This document shows, piece by piece, positions 26,552 to 34,686 of a DNA stretch of 64,000 bases (position 1 is the stretch's first letter; each line of letters starts with the position of its first letter). The notes under the pieces were generated by a model. It did no database searches and was not told the DNA's origin. It saw only the letters and a list, made by a program, of their open reading frames with translations. The position numbers and the translations under genes were made by a program. The DNA lies in NCBI RefSeq assembly GCF_001422925.1, contig NZ_LMNI01000013.1, forward strand, positions 124,001 to 188,000, in the 5' to 3' direction. This stretch comes from Microbacterium sp. Leaf288. GTDB lineage: Bacteria; Actinomycetota; Actinomycetes; Actinomycetales; Microbacteriaceae.

Positions 26552-27334
26552 TCACCAGAACTCCGCGGGGACGCTCCCCCGGAGCCAGGCGAGTTCGTTG
26601 TCGCGGATGAACGTCGACAGCGCCTCGTCGGGGGTGAGGCCGTCCCCGACCCACTCGTCGAGGATGCGCATCAGCTCGCCCGCGGCATCGATGCCGGGCT
26701 CGTCGACGACCTGACTCCACGCCTCGACGAAGCCGGCGGGCGTCGGAACGGCATTGACCAGCTTCGAGATGTACTTCGGGCCCGGAAGCATCACGCGGTT
26801 CGCCGCGAGCGCCGCGCGCGCCGCAGCCAGCGCCAGGTGGAGTCCGGCGTGGCGGCGGAGGAATCCGTCGCCACGCTCGACAGCCTGACACAGGAAGTAG
26901 CCGCCGTACAGGTGGGCCTGCGCGACGAACGAGCGAACGCGGTCGTCCCACACCTCATCCGGAAGCTCGACGATGCGGGCGATCGTCTCGTCGAGACCCG
27001 ACAGCACGCTCCAGGCCACCCGCGCGCCGAGGAAGGACGCCCGCGTCGGGTCGTCGGCCTTCTCGACGGCCGTGGCGAGATACGACGGGCTCACGAGCTT
27101 GATGTCGATGTACGAGCCCGGGTAGTCGAGCTCCTGCCGGTCGATCCACGCGAACCGGCCCTGCGCGGTCTCGGCGGCGAAGCGGTCGTCGTCGACGACG
27201 AGGTACACGTCGACGTCGGAGTCCTCGCGCTCCCTGCCCTGCGCGACCGACCCCACGAGCACCACGCCCAGCGCGCCGGGCTGCTCCCGCACCGACTCCA
27301 CATAGGCGGCCAGCGCCCTCTCCTGATGCTCCAT
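26552..27334 (-). CDS. nucleotidyltransferase-domain protein
   Basis: A 260-residue protein with the polymerase-beta-type nucleotidyltransferase motif GSVAQGREREDSDVDV (about residues 28-43), which has the GS and the two metal-binding Asp of the family. A helical domain follows, like that in aminoglycoside/lincosamide adenylyltransferases and minimal MNT-type proteins. It would transfer a nucleotide to a small molecule or protein; the acceptor is unknown. It is transcribed against the importer operon and divergently from rhaM, with its own start at 27334. Its role in a rhamnoside locus is unclear and it may be a passenger gene. Confidence 0.8.
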   Translation of the reverse strand: MEHQERALAAYVESVREQPGALGVVLVGSVAQGREREDSDVDVYLVVDDDRFAAETAQGRFAWIDRQELDYPGSYIDIKLVSPSYLATAVEKADDPTRASFLGARVAWSVLSGLDETIARIVELPDEVWDDRVRSFVAQAHLYGGYFLCQAVERGDGFLRRHAGLHLALAAARAALAANRVMLPGPKYISKLVNAVPTPAGFVEAWSQVVDEPGIDAAGELMRILDEWVGDGLTPDEALSTFIRDNELAWLRGSVPAEFW

Positions 27335-27403
27335 CCGTGCTCCCTCGCGTCGAATCGGCTCTCACGCTATCGACACACGGCTGTCCACGTCGTACGATTC
27401 AAC

Positions 27404-27461
27404 GGAAAGCGCTCTCCCACTTGCGGAAAGCACGCTCGCCGTTTATCTTTGAAACGATTCA
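27404..27461 (+). promoter_or_regulatory. rhaM operon promoter and operators
   Basis: TTGCGG (27421-27426) and TATCTT (27444-27449) are 17 bases apart. TGAAACGATTCA (27450-27461) begins right after the -10 box and covers the expected start point. It is identical to the site at 23071-23082. GGAAAGCGCTCTCC (27404-27417) is a second LacI/CcpA-like dyad upstream of the -35 box. Confidence 0.7.
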
Positions 27462-27516
27462 CTGCTCCGGCGGTGTCGCAGCCGACATCGCCGCCCACCC
27501 GAGAGGCGTCCGACCC

Positions 27517-27912
27517 ATGACCAGCGCGACCGCGACGAAGCGCGTCTGCTTCCAGCTGACGGTGCGACCCGATTTGCTGGACGAGTACATCGCCCGCCAC
27601 ACGCCGGTGTGGCCCGAGATGCTCGCCGAGATCGCCGCCTCGGGTCGCCGCAACTACTCGCTCTTCCTGGGCGAAGGCGGGCGCCTGATCGGCTACTACG
27701 AGACCGACGACGACGAGGCCGCACAGGCCTACCTCGCCGGTTCCGAGGTCGCCGCTCGCTGGGAGGCCGAGATGGGCCGGTTCTTCGTCGGCCTCGAGGG
27801 CCGCCCCGACCAGGCCGCGACACCCCTCACCGAAGTCTTCAACCTCCACGACCAACTGACCGCGGCGCAGGCCGCGGTCGCCGAATCCGAGAACGAGAGC
27901 ACCGCATCATGA
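27517..27912 (+). CDS. rhaM: L-rhamnose mutarotase
   Basis: A 131-residue RhaM/YiiL-family protein that interconverts the alpha and beta anomers of L-rhamnose, giving the anomer used by the isomerase. The family signature is clear: 'EYIARHTPVWPEML' with His28, then 'NYSLFLGEGGRLIGYYE' and a Trp-rich C-terminal part. It is slightly longer than the E. coli protein (about 104 residues) because of an Ala/Glu-rich tail. The start at 27517 is chosen since homology begins at 'RVCFQL'. It opens the rhamnose catabolic operon and overlaps rhaI by four bases (ATGA). Confidence 0.93.
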   Translation: MTSATATKRVCFQLTVRPDLLDEYIARHTPVWPEMLAEIAASGRRNYSLFLGEGGRLIGYYETDDDEAAQAYLAGSEVAARWEAEMGRFFVGLEGRPDQAATPLTEVFNLHDQLTAAQAAVAESENESTAS

Positions 27913-29075
27913 CGACGCTGTCACCCGACATCCTGTCCGCACTCGAAGGCCAGGGCATCGAGCTGCCCAGCTGGGCGTTCGGCAACTCCGGCACGCGCTT
28001 CCGCGTGTTCACGACGCCCGGCACGCCCCGCGACCCCTACGAGAAGATCGCGGATGCCGCGCAGGTCAACGCGTACACGAAGCTCGCGCCGAGCGTGGCC
28101 CTGCACATCCCGTGGGACAAGGTCGACGACTACTCGGACCTCCGCCGCCACGCGGAGGACCTCGGCGTCGAGCTCGGCACCATCAACTCGAACACGTTCC
28201 AGGACGAGGACTACAAGTTCGGGGCGCTCACGCACCACGACGACCGCATCCGGAACAAGGCGATCGACCACCACCTCGAGTGCATCGACATCATGGATGC
28301 CACCGGCTCGCGCGACCTCAAGATCTGGCTCGCCGAGGGCTCGAACTACCCGGGGCAGGCCGACATCCGCGCCCGCCAGGACCGCCTGCAGGACTCGCTG
28401 CAGAAGATCTACGACCGCCTGAACGACGAACAGCGTCTCGTGCTCGAGTACAAGTTCTTCGAGCCGGCGTTCTACCACACCGACGTCCCGGACTGGGGCA
28501 CCTCCTACGCCCAGGTCGTCTCGCTCGGCGACAAGGCGATGGTCTGCCTCGACACCGGCCACCACGCGCCGGGCACCAACATCGAGTTCATCGTCATGCA
28601 GCTGCTGCGCCTCGGCAAGCTCGGCTCGTTCGACTTCAACTCGCGCTTCTACGCCGACGACGACCTCATCGTGGGCGCGGCCGACCCGTTCCAGCTGTTC
28701 CGCATCATCTTCGAGGTGGTGCGCGGCGGAGGTCTCAACAACCCCGACGTGGCCTTCATGCTCGACCAGTGCCACAACGTCGAAGACAAGATCCCCGGCC
28801 AGATCCGCTCGGTGCTCAACGTCCAGGAGATGACCGCCCGCGCCCTCCTCGTCGACCGCGACGCCCTCGCGGCCGCGCAACAGGCGAACGACGTGCTCGC
28901 CGCGAACGCCGTCTTCATGGACGCCTTCTACACCGACGTGCGTCCGGCCCTCGCCGAGTGGCGCGAGTCGCGCGGACTCGCGGCCGACCCGATGGCCGCG
29001 TACGCGGCATCCGGCTACCAGCAGCAGATCGCCGCAGACCGCGTCGGCGGCACGCAGGCCGGCTGGGGCGCCTGA
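27909..29075 (+). CDS. rhaI: L-rhamnose isomerase
   Basis: A 388-residue sugar isomerase with a xylose-isomerase-like TIM barrel, of the Pseudomonas stutzeri/actinobacterial L-rhamnose isomerase type rather than the E. coli RhaA type. It converts L-rhamnose to L-rhamnulose with divalent metals. Metal-site segments are visible: 'LEYKFFEP' (Glu), 'CLDTGHHAPG' (Asp and His) and 'FDFNSRFYADDDL' (Asp). The ATG at 27909 overlaps the rhaM stop as ATGA. A hairpin follows 24 bases after its stop, so part of the transcription may end there, ahead of the esterase gene. Confidence 0.93.
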   Translation: MTTLSPDILSALEGQGIELPSWAFGNSGTRFRVFTTPGTPRDPYEKIADAAQVNAYTKLAPSVALHIPWDKVDDYSDLRRHAEDLGVELGTINSNTFQDEDYKFGALTHHDDRIRNKAIDHHLECIDIMDATGSRDLKIWLAEGSNYPGQADIRARQDRLQDSLQKIYDRLNDEQRLVLEYKFFEPAFYHTDVPDWGTSYAQVVSLGDKAMVCLDTGHHAPGTNIEFIVMQLLRLGKLGSFDFNSRFYADDDLIVGAADPFQLFRIIFEVVRGGGLNNPDVAFMLDQCHNVEDKIPGQIRSVLNVQEMTARALLVDRDALAAAQQANDVLAANAVFMDAFYTDVRPALAEWRESRGLAADPMAAYAASGYQQQIAADRVGGTQAGWGA

Positions 29076-29098
29076 CCCGCCGGCTGCGCCCAGACCCA

Positions 29099-29133
29099 CC
29101 GGGGGCGTGGGATGCCGATCCCCGCGCCCCCGG
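29099..29133 (+). terminator. hairpin after rhaI, partial terminator
   Basis: Arms CCGGGGGCG (29099-29107) and CGCCCCCGG (29125-29133) are perfect. As there is no poly-T run and the downstream genes are in the same pathway, attenuation is more likely than full termination. Confidence 0.55.
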
Positions 29134-29153
29134 TGCACCACCAGATCGGCCGC

Positions 29154-29210
29154 TCCGCAGTCAGAAACTGCGAAGCAGCACGATCCGAAGCCGCAGAAAG
29201 TGACTGCGGA
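29154..29210 (+). repeat. leader element, copy 1 (before the esterase)
   Basis: TCCGCAGTCA (29154-29163) and its exact complement TGACTGCGGA (29201-29210) flank 37 bases that can also form smaller hairpins (GCAGT with ACTGC; CTGC with GCAG). A second copy lies before rhaEW at 30103-30160. It may be a looped protein-binding site or a switchable RNA leader. Confidence 0.55.
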
Positions 29211-29231
29211 ACAACGATGTGAAGGACCGAC

Positions 29232-30092
29232 ATGAGCGAGCCCTACTCCGCCGGCGACGGACTGGTGCGCGTCTACCCCGCGCGAGAGCCGAACGGCACC
29301 GGACTGGTGTGGGCGCACGGCGGCGGCTTCGCCTTCGGCGACCTCGACATGCCCGAGTCCGATTGGGTGGCGTCTCAGCTCGCCGCGCGGGGCACGACGG
29401 TCGTGTCGGTCGACTACCGCCTCGCGCCGGTTCCGGACGGATGGACGACGGATGCTGCGGGCCGGCCGCCCGGCGGGCACCATTACCCCGCGGCATCCGA
29501 TGACATCCTCACGGCGTGGTCGTGGTTCGCCGAGAATGCCGGCCGCCTGCGCGTCGATCGCGACCGCATCGCCATCGGCGGCACGAGTGCCGGCGGGAAC
29601 CTCGCCGCGGGTGCGACGCTGCGCCTCATCGAGCGGCGCGCGGCGCTCCCCGCGCTCGTGCTGCTCGCGTACCCGACGCTGCTGGCCGTGCAGCCGGCGC
29701 CCGACGCCGCGCTGCGGGCCGCGCTCGACGCTCAGCCCGGGGCCGACCGCTTCGGCGCCGACGTGGTGCGCGCCATGTACGAGAACTACCTCGGCGGCTC
29801 CGTCGAGCGCGCCCCGCTCGGCGCCATCCCCGGCCTCGCGCGCCCCGTCGACCTGGTGCAGTTCCCGCCGACCCTCATCGTCAACGGCGACGTCGACGAG
29901 CTCCGCGTCTCGGGCGAGGCGTTCGCCGCATCCCTGCGCGCCGCCGGCTGTCCGGTCGACGTCGTGACCGAGCCCGGCACCGAGCACGGCCATCTGAACC
30001 GGCCGCACGAGGCCGCAGCATCCGTCACCATCGGGCGCTTCGCAACCCTCCTCGCCGCCCTCCCCGCTTCGATTCCCGCCGCCCACCTCTAG
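29232..30092 (+). CDS. alpha/beta-hydrolase, acetyl-esterase (HSL) type
   Basis: A 286-residue cytosolic esterase of the hormone-sensitive-lipase family. The oxyanion motif HGGGF starts at His29. The nucleophile Ser119 is in 'IGGTSAGGN', the acid is in 'NGDVDELR' (about Asp222) and the catalytic His in 'TEHGHLNRP' (about His252). Start at 29232 with GAAGGA upstream. Its position between rhaI and rhaEW suggests it removes acyl groups, for instance acetyl, from imported rhamnosides. This is inference; the family is broad. Confidence 0.87.
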   Translation: MSEPYSAGDGLVRVYPAREPNGTGLVWAHGGGFAFGDLDMPESDWVASQLAARGTTVVSVDYRLAPVPDGWTTDAAGRPPGGHHYPAASDDILTAWSWFAENAGRLRVDRDRIAIGGTSAGGNLAAGATLRLIERRAALPALVLLAYPTLLAVQPAPDAALRAALDAQPGADRFGADVVRAMYENYLGGSVERAPLGAIPGLARPVDLVQFPPTLIVNGDVDELRVSGEAFAASLRAAGCPVDVVTEPGTEHGHLNRPHEAAASVTIGRFATLLAALPASIPAAHL

Positions 30093-30102
30093 CCACCCCT
30101 GT

Positions 30103-30160
30103 TCCGCAGTCAGCTTCTGCCAATTCAATCCGCCCGCGAACCGCACAAACCGACTGCGGA
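30103..30160 (+). repeat. leader element, copy 2 (before rhaEW)
   Basis: TCCGCAGTC (30103-30111) and GACTGCGGA (30152-30160) are perfect complements 40 bases apart. The first 11 bases (TCCGCAGTCAG) are shared with copy 1, but the interior differs apart from the spacing and a central CCGCA. The conserved arms with a diverged interior suggest the arms are what matters. Confidence 0.55.
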
Positions 30161-30185
30161 GCAGCAAGAACTCGAAGGACACGAC

Positions 30186-32222
30186 ATGACCAACCCGGCC
30201 GTCTCCGACCTCATCTCCCGGTCGAACCGCCTCGGCGCCGACCCGAAGAACACGAACTACGCCGGCGGCAACACGTCGGCGAAGGGCACCGAGACCGACC
30301 CGGTCACCGGTGAGCCCGTCGAGCTGCTGTGGGTCAAGGGCTCGGGCGGCGACCTCGGCACGCTCAAGGAGTCCGGCCTCGCGGTGCTGCGCCTGGACCG
30401 CATGCGCGCCCTCGTCGACGTCTACCCCGGCGTCGACCGCGAGGACGAGATGGTCGCCGCGTTCGATTACTGCCTGCACGGCAAGGGCGGCGCGGCGCCG
30501 TCGATCGACACCGCCATGCACGGCCTGGTCGACGCGGCGCACGTCGACCACCTGCACCCCGACTCGGGCATCGCCATCGCGACCGCCGCGGACGGCGAGG
30601 AGCTCACCGCGAAGATCTTCGGCGACAAGGTGGTGTGGGTGCCGTGGCGTCGCCCTGGGTTCCAGCTGGGTCTGGACATCGCGGCGATCAAGGAGCAGAA
30701 CCCGCAGGCGATCGGCACGATCCTCGGCGGCCACGGCATCACGGCCTGGGGCGACACGTCGGACGAGGCCGAGCAGAACTCGCTTTGGATCATCGAGACC
30801 GCGCAGGCGTACATCGACGCCAACGGCAAGGCCGACCCGTTCGGCGGCGTCCGCGCCGGCTTCGAGGCCCTCCCCGAGACCGAGCGCCGCGCGAAGGCCG
30901 CCGCTCTCGCCGCGACGATCCGCGGTCTCGCGTCGACCGACAAGCCCATGGTCGGCCACTTCACCGACGCCGTCGTCGTCACCGACTTCCTCGCGTCCGA
31001 GCGCGCTCCCGAGCTCGCCGCGCTCGGCACCAGCTGCCCCGACCACTTCCTGCGCACCAAGGTCAAGCCGCTCATCCTCGACCTGCCGGCCGACGCGTCG
31101 GTCGAGGACTCGATCGCTCGCCTGAAGGAGCTGCACGAGGAGTACCGCGCCGACTACCAGGCGTACTACGACGCGCACGCGACCGCAGACTCCCCCGCCA
31201 TCCGCGGCGCAGACCCCCTCATCGTCCTCATCCCCGGCGTGGGCATGTTCTCGTACGGTGCGAACAAGCAGACCGCCCGCGTCGCCGGCGAGTTCTACGT
31301 CAACGCGATCAACGTGATGCGCGGCGCCGAGGCGCTGTCGACGTACTCGCCGATCTCCGACGCCGAGAAGTTCCGCATCGAGTACTGGGCCCTCGAAGAG
31401 GCGAAGCTGCAGCGCATGCCGAAGCCCAAGACCCACCAGGGCCGTATCGCGCTCGTCACGGGCGCGGCATCCGGCATCGGCAAGGCCATCGCCGTCCGCC
31501 TGGCGGCCGAGGGGGCGTGCGTGGTCGTCGCCGACCTCGATCTCGAGAAGGCGCAGGCCGCCGCGGCCGAACTCGGCAACACCGACGTCGCCATCGGGGT
31601 CGCCGCGAACGTCGCCGACGCCGACCAGATCCAGGCTGCCTTCGACGCCGCCGTGCTCGCGTTCGGCGGTGTCGACCTCGTCGTCAACAACGCCGGGCTG
31701 TCGCTGTCGAAGCCGCTGCTGGAGACCACCGAGAAGGACTGGGACCTGCAGCACGACGTCATGGCCAAGGGCTCGTTCCTCGTGTCGAAGGCGGCGGCGA
31801 AGATCCTCATCGAGCAGAAGCTCGGCGGCGACGTCATCTACATCTCGTCGAAGAACTCCGTCTTCGCCGGCCCGAACAACATCGCGTACTCGGCGACCAA
31901 GGCCGACCAGGCCCACCAGGTGCGCCTCCTCGCGGTCGAGCTCGGCGAGCACGGCGTGCGCGTCAACGGCATCAACCCCGACGGCGTCGTGCGCGGCTCC
32001 GGCATCTTCGCCGCCGGCTGGGGCGCCAACCGCGCCGCCACCTACGGTGTCAAGGAAGAGGACCTCGGTCAGTTCTACGCGAACCGCACCATCCTCAAGC
32101 GCGAGGTCGTCCCCGAGAACGTCGCCGACGCGGTCTACGTCCTCACCGGCCCCGAGCTCAGCCGCACCACGGGCCTCCACATCCCCGTCGACTCCGGCGT
32201 CGCCGCCGCCTTCCTGCGATGA
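30186..32222 (+). CDS. rhaEW: bifunctional rhamnulose-1-phosphate aldolase / lactaldehyde dehydrogenase
   Basis: A 678-residue fusion. Residues 1-400 are a class II (zinc) aldolase; the metal histidines are His122 and His124 in 'HVDHLHPDSG', with a third in 'GGHGITAWG'. From about residue 418 comes a short-chain dehydrogenase with the NAD motif 'VTGAASGIGKA' and the active-site Tyr-X3-Lys in 'AYSATKADQ'. The first half splits L-rhamnulose 1-phosphate into dihydroxyacetone phosphate and L-lactaldehyde; the second oxidises the lactaldehyde to lactate. This RhaEW architecture is known in Bacillus, Chloroflexi and actinobacteria. Start at 30186; overlap with rhaB by four bases (ATGA). Confidence 0.93.
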   Translation: MTNPAVSDLISRSNRLGADPKNTNYAGGNTSAKGTETDPVTGEPVELLWVKGSGGDLGTLKESGLAVLRLDRMRALVDVYPGVDREDEMVAAFDYCLHGKGGAAPSIDTAMHGLVDAAHVDHLHPDSGIAIATAADGEELTAKIFGDKVVWVPWRRPGFQLGLDIAAIKEQNPQAIGTILGGHGITAWGDTSDEAEQNSLWIIETAQAYIDANGKADPFGGVRAGFEALPETERRAKAAALAATIRGLASTDKPMVGHFTDAVVVTDFLASERAPELAALGTSCPDHFLRTKVKPLILDLPADASVEDSIARLKELHEEYRADYQAYYDAHATADSPAIRGADPLIVLIPGVGMFSYGANKQTARVAGEFYVNAINVMRGAEALSTYSPISDAEKFRIEYWALEEAKLQRMPKPKTHQGRIALVTGAASGIGKAIAVRLAAEGACVVVADLDLEKAQAAAAELGNTDVAIGVAANVADADQIQAAFDAAVLAFGGVDLVVNNAGLSLSKPLLETTEKDWDLQHDVMAKGSFLVSKAAAKILIEQKLGGDVIYISSKNSVFAGPNNIAYSATKADQAHQVRLLAVELGEHGVRVNGINPDGVVRGSGIFAAGWGANRAATYGVKEEDLGQFYANRTILKREVVPENVADAVYVLTGPELSRTTGLHIPVDSGVAAAFLR

Positions 32223-33694
32223 CGGATTCGATCTCGACCGGCTCAGCGACCGGGGCTGCGGCAGACGCCGCCCCGGTCCGCGGCGGCGTCGTCGCCGCCG
32301 TCGATCTCGGTGCGACCAGCGGACGCGTGATGCTCGGCTACGTGGACGACGGGATGCTGCGGCTCGAGCAGGTCTCGCGCTTCCCGAACGGTCCGGTGCC
32401 CGGGGCCGACGATTCCCTGCACTGGGACTTCTCGGCGCTGTACCGGCACATCGTCGACGGCCTCGCCGAGGCGCTGCGTCGCGAGAGCGGCATCGCCAGC
32501 ATCGGCATCGACTCGTGGGCCGTCGACTACGGCCTGGTGAACGGCGAGGAGCTGCTCGGCGAGCCGTTCCACTATCGCGATGAGCGCACCGCGCGCGGCG
32601 TCGAGATGGTGCACGCACGGGTGCCGTTCGACGAGCTCTACCGTCGCAACGGACTGCAGTTCCTGCCGTTCAACACGCTGTACCAGTACGTGGTCGAGTC
32701 GATGCTCCAGGACGCGAGCTCTGCGCTGCTCGTTCCCGACCTCGTCGCGTTCCTGCTCACCGGCGCGCGCGTCGCCGAGCGCACCAACGCGTCCACCACC
32801 GGGCTGGTCGACGTGAACACCGGCGCGTGGGACCTCGAACTGGCTGCGAAGCTGGGGATTCCAGCATCCGTGCTTCCCGCCCTCGTCGATCCTGGCGCCC
32901 CTCTCGGCACACTGCACGGCGAAGCCCGCGAGCGCGTGGGCGCGGCCCTCGAGGTGATCGCGGTCGGCTCGCACGACACCGCCTCAGCCGTCGTCGCGGT
33001 GCCGCTCAGCACCCCCGACGCGGCCTACATCTCGTGCGGCACGTGGGGCCTGGTCGGCGTCGAGCTCGACGAGCCCGTCGTGAGCGACGCGGCCCGCGAG
33101 GCGAACTTCACGAACGAGGGCGGCGTCGACGGACGCGTGCGCTTCCTCCACAACGTGACGGGCCTCTGGCTGCTGAGCGAGGCCGTGCGCACCTGGGAGG
33201 CCGAGGACGGCGCGGCGATGGACCTTCCGGAATTGCTGGATGCCGCGGCATCCGTGTCCGGTGACATCGCGCTGTTCGACGCCAACGACCCGCGGCTGTC
33301 GGCTCCGGGCGACATGCCCGCGCGCATCGCGGCGGTGCTCGGCGAGAGGGGTGCGTCGGTGCCGACGACCCGCGCGGCGTTCGCCCGCACGATCGTCGAG
33401 AGCATCGCCCAGGCGTTCGCGGACGCGCTCGCGACGGCGGCCCGGCTCTCGGGCCGGAACATCGACGTGATCCACATCGTCGGCGGCGGCGCCCTCAACA
33501 GGCTCCTGTGCCAGGCGACCGCCGACCGGTCGGGTCTTCCGGTGCTCGCCGGTCCGGTCGAGGCGACAGCGCTCGGCAATGTGCTCGTGCAGGCGCGCGC
33601 GCACGGCTGGTTCGGCCCCGACGCGACCCTCGAGGACCTGCGGCGCGTGGTGGCGGCATCCGTGTCTCCCGAGCGGTACGAGCCCCGCTCGTGA
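32219..33694 (+). CDS. rhaB: rhamnulokinase
   Basis: A 491-residue FGGY-family kinase. The N-terminal phosphate-binding motif is 'AVDLGATSGRVMLG'. Substrate-domain segments 'IGIDSWAVDYGL', 'FHYRDERT' and 'GLQFLPFNTLYQ' match rhamnulokinases. The C-terminal ATP-domain motif is 'IHIVGGGALNRLLCQ'. It phosphorylates L-rhamnulose at C1, feeding the aldolase encoded just upstream. Start ATG at 32219 overlaps the rhaEW stop as ATGA, and its stop overlaps the following gene as GTGA, so the three genes are tightly coupled. Confidence 0.94.
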   Translation: MTDSISTGSATGAAADAAPVRGGVVAAVDLGATSGRVMLGYVDDGMLRLEQVSRFPNGPVPGADDSLHWDFSALYRHIVDGLAEALRRESGIASIGIDSWAVDYGLVNGEELLGEPFHYRDERTARGVEMVHARVPFDELYRRNGLQFLPFNTLYQYVVESMLQDASSALLVPDLVAFLLTGARVAERTNASTTGLVDVNTGAWDLELAAKLGIPASVLPALVDPGAPLGTLHGEARERVGAALEVIAVGSHDTASAVVAVPLSTPDAAYISCGTWGLVGVELDEPVVSDAAREANFTNEGGVDGRVRFLHNVTGLWLLSEAVRTWEAEDGAAMDLPELLDAAASVSGDIALFDANDPRLSAPGDMPARIAAVLGERGASVPTTRAAFARTIVESIAQAFADALATAARLSGRNIDVIHIVGGGALNRLLCQATADRSGLPVLAGPVEATALGNVLVQARAHGWFGPDATLEDLRRVVAASVSPERYEPRS

Positions 33695-34680
33695 CCGGCT
33701 ACGGCGCCGCGTTCGACTGGGCGCGACGGCACGTGGCGGCGGGGCGCCTGCCCAGCGCGGTCGTGGGCATCGCGACCGCCGACGGCGTCGTCGCGCTCGA
33801 CGCGTTCGGCGCGACGGACGGACGGACGGCACAGGTCGAGGATCCGTACTGGCTGTTCTCGATCACCAAGGTGCTCACCGGCCTCACCGCCGCACGCGCG
33901 ATCGAGCGCGGCCTGCTCACCACCGAGACGCCGCTCAGCGCGGCGCTGCCCGCGTTCGGAGCCGGCCGCGACGACGTCGTGCGCCTCCGCCACCTGGCAA
34001 GCCACACCTCAGGCATCCGCGAACCCACGCTCGACCCCGCCGAGGGGCTGCGCGCCGCGCTGCTCGCGCCGGGCCGCGACTTCGCCGCCGGCAACGCCTC
34101 GCGCTATTCGACGGTGGCGTTCGACGGCATCGCCGAGCTCGTGCGACACACCACCGGGCGGACGTGGGATGCCGATGTCACGGAGTGGGCCGCCGCGCTC
34201 GGCGCGACCGGGCTCACGCTCGACCCGGCCGTCGAGCCGCACACGGTCGTCGACGCCGAGCGTCTGGGCCTGGACATGCGCGGATTCGCGAGCCACCGTA
34301 ACCCCGGTGCGGGCATGATCGGCACGGCGGGCGATCTCCTCGCGCTCGGCTCGGCGCTGCTGCGCATCGGGCAGGGCGAGGCCGGCGGCGTCGTGCAGCC
34401 GGCGACCCTCGCGATGATGCGCCGCCCGCTCACCGCAGACATCCCGCGCCTCGAGCCGTACCCTGCCGAGCGCGGGCAGGACTGGGGCTTCACGTGGAAC
34501 CTGCGCACGCGCGCCCCGGGCCTCATCGACCGCGATGTGTACGGCCACGGCGGATGGGCAGGCACCGAGTTCTGGGTGCATCCGAGCGCGGGCGTCGCCT
34601 TCGTGCTGCTCACCAACCAGGCCGAGCGGCCGGGCGTCGATCTCGACGAGCTCGACAACGCGGTGGTCGCGGCGCGCTGA
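33691..34680 (+). CDS. serine hydrolase of the beta-lactamase/esterase family
   Basis: A 329-residue class C beta-lactamase-like serine hydrolase. The nucleophile motif SITK (Ser57, Lys60) and the Tyr-Ser-Thr motif (Tyr139) are present, and HGGWAG near residue 289 stands for the third box. No signal peptide is seen, so it is probably an intracellular esterase or amidase rather than an antibiotic-resistance enzyme. It starts with GTG at 33691, overlapping the rhaB stop. As the last gene of the rhamnose operon it may cleave esters on rhamnosides, together with the HSL-type esterase. The substrate is unknown. Confidence 0.87.
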   Translation: MTGYGAAFDWARRHVAAGRLPSAVVGIATADGVVALDAFGATDGRTAQVEDPYWLFSITKVLTGLTAARAIERGLLTTETPLSAALPAFGAGRDDVVRLRHLASHTSGIREPTLDPAEGLRAALLAPGRDFAAGNASRYSTVAFDGIAELVRHTTGRTWDADVTEWAAALGATGLTLDPAVEPHTVVDAERLGLDMRGFASHRNPGAGMIGTAGDLLALGSALLRIGQGEAGGVVQPATLAMMRRPLTADIPRLEPYPAERGQDWGFTWNLRTRAPGLIDRDVYGHGGWAGTEFWVHPSAGVAFVLLTNQAERPGVDLDELDNAVVAAR

Positions 34681-34686
34681 TCTCTC

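Noticed and set aside
29154..30160. Insertion-sequence or MITE termini
   Set aside because: Arms repeat, but no target duplication or shared interior is seen, and both copies sit in gene leaders.
27921..32618. 1565-codon minus-strand frame
   Set aside because: Antisense to rhaI, the esterase, rhaEW and rhaB. It resembles no protein family.
33691..34680. Beta-lactamase antibiotic resistance
   Set aside because: No signal peptide, third motif HGG instead of KTG, and tight coupling to rhamnulokinase favour an esterase role.
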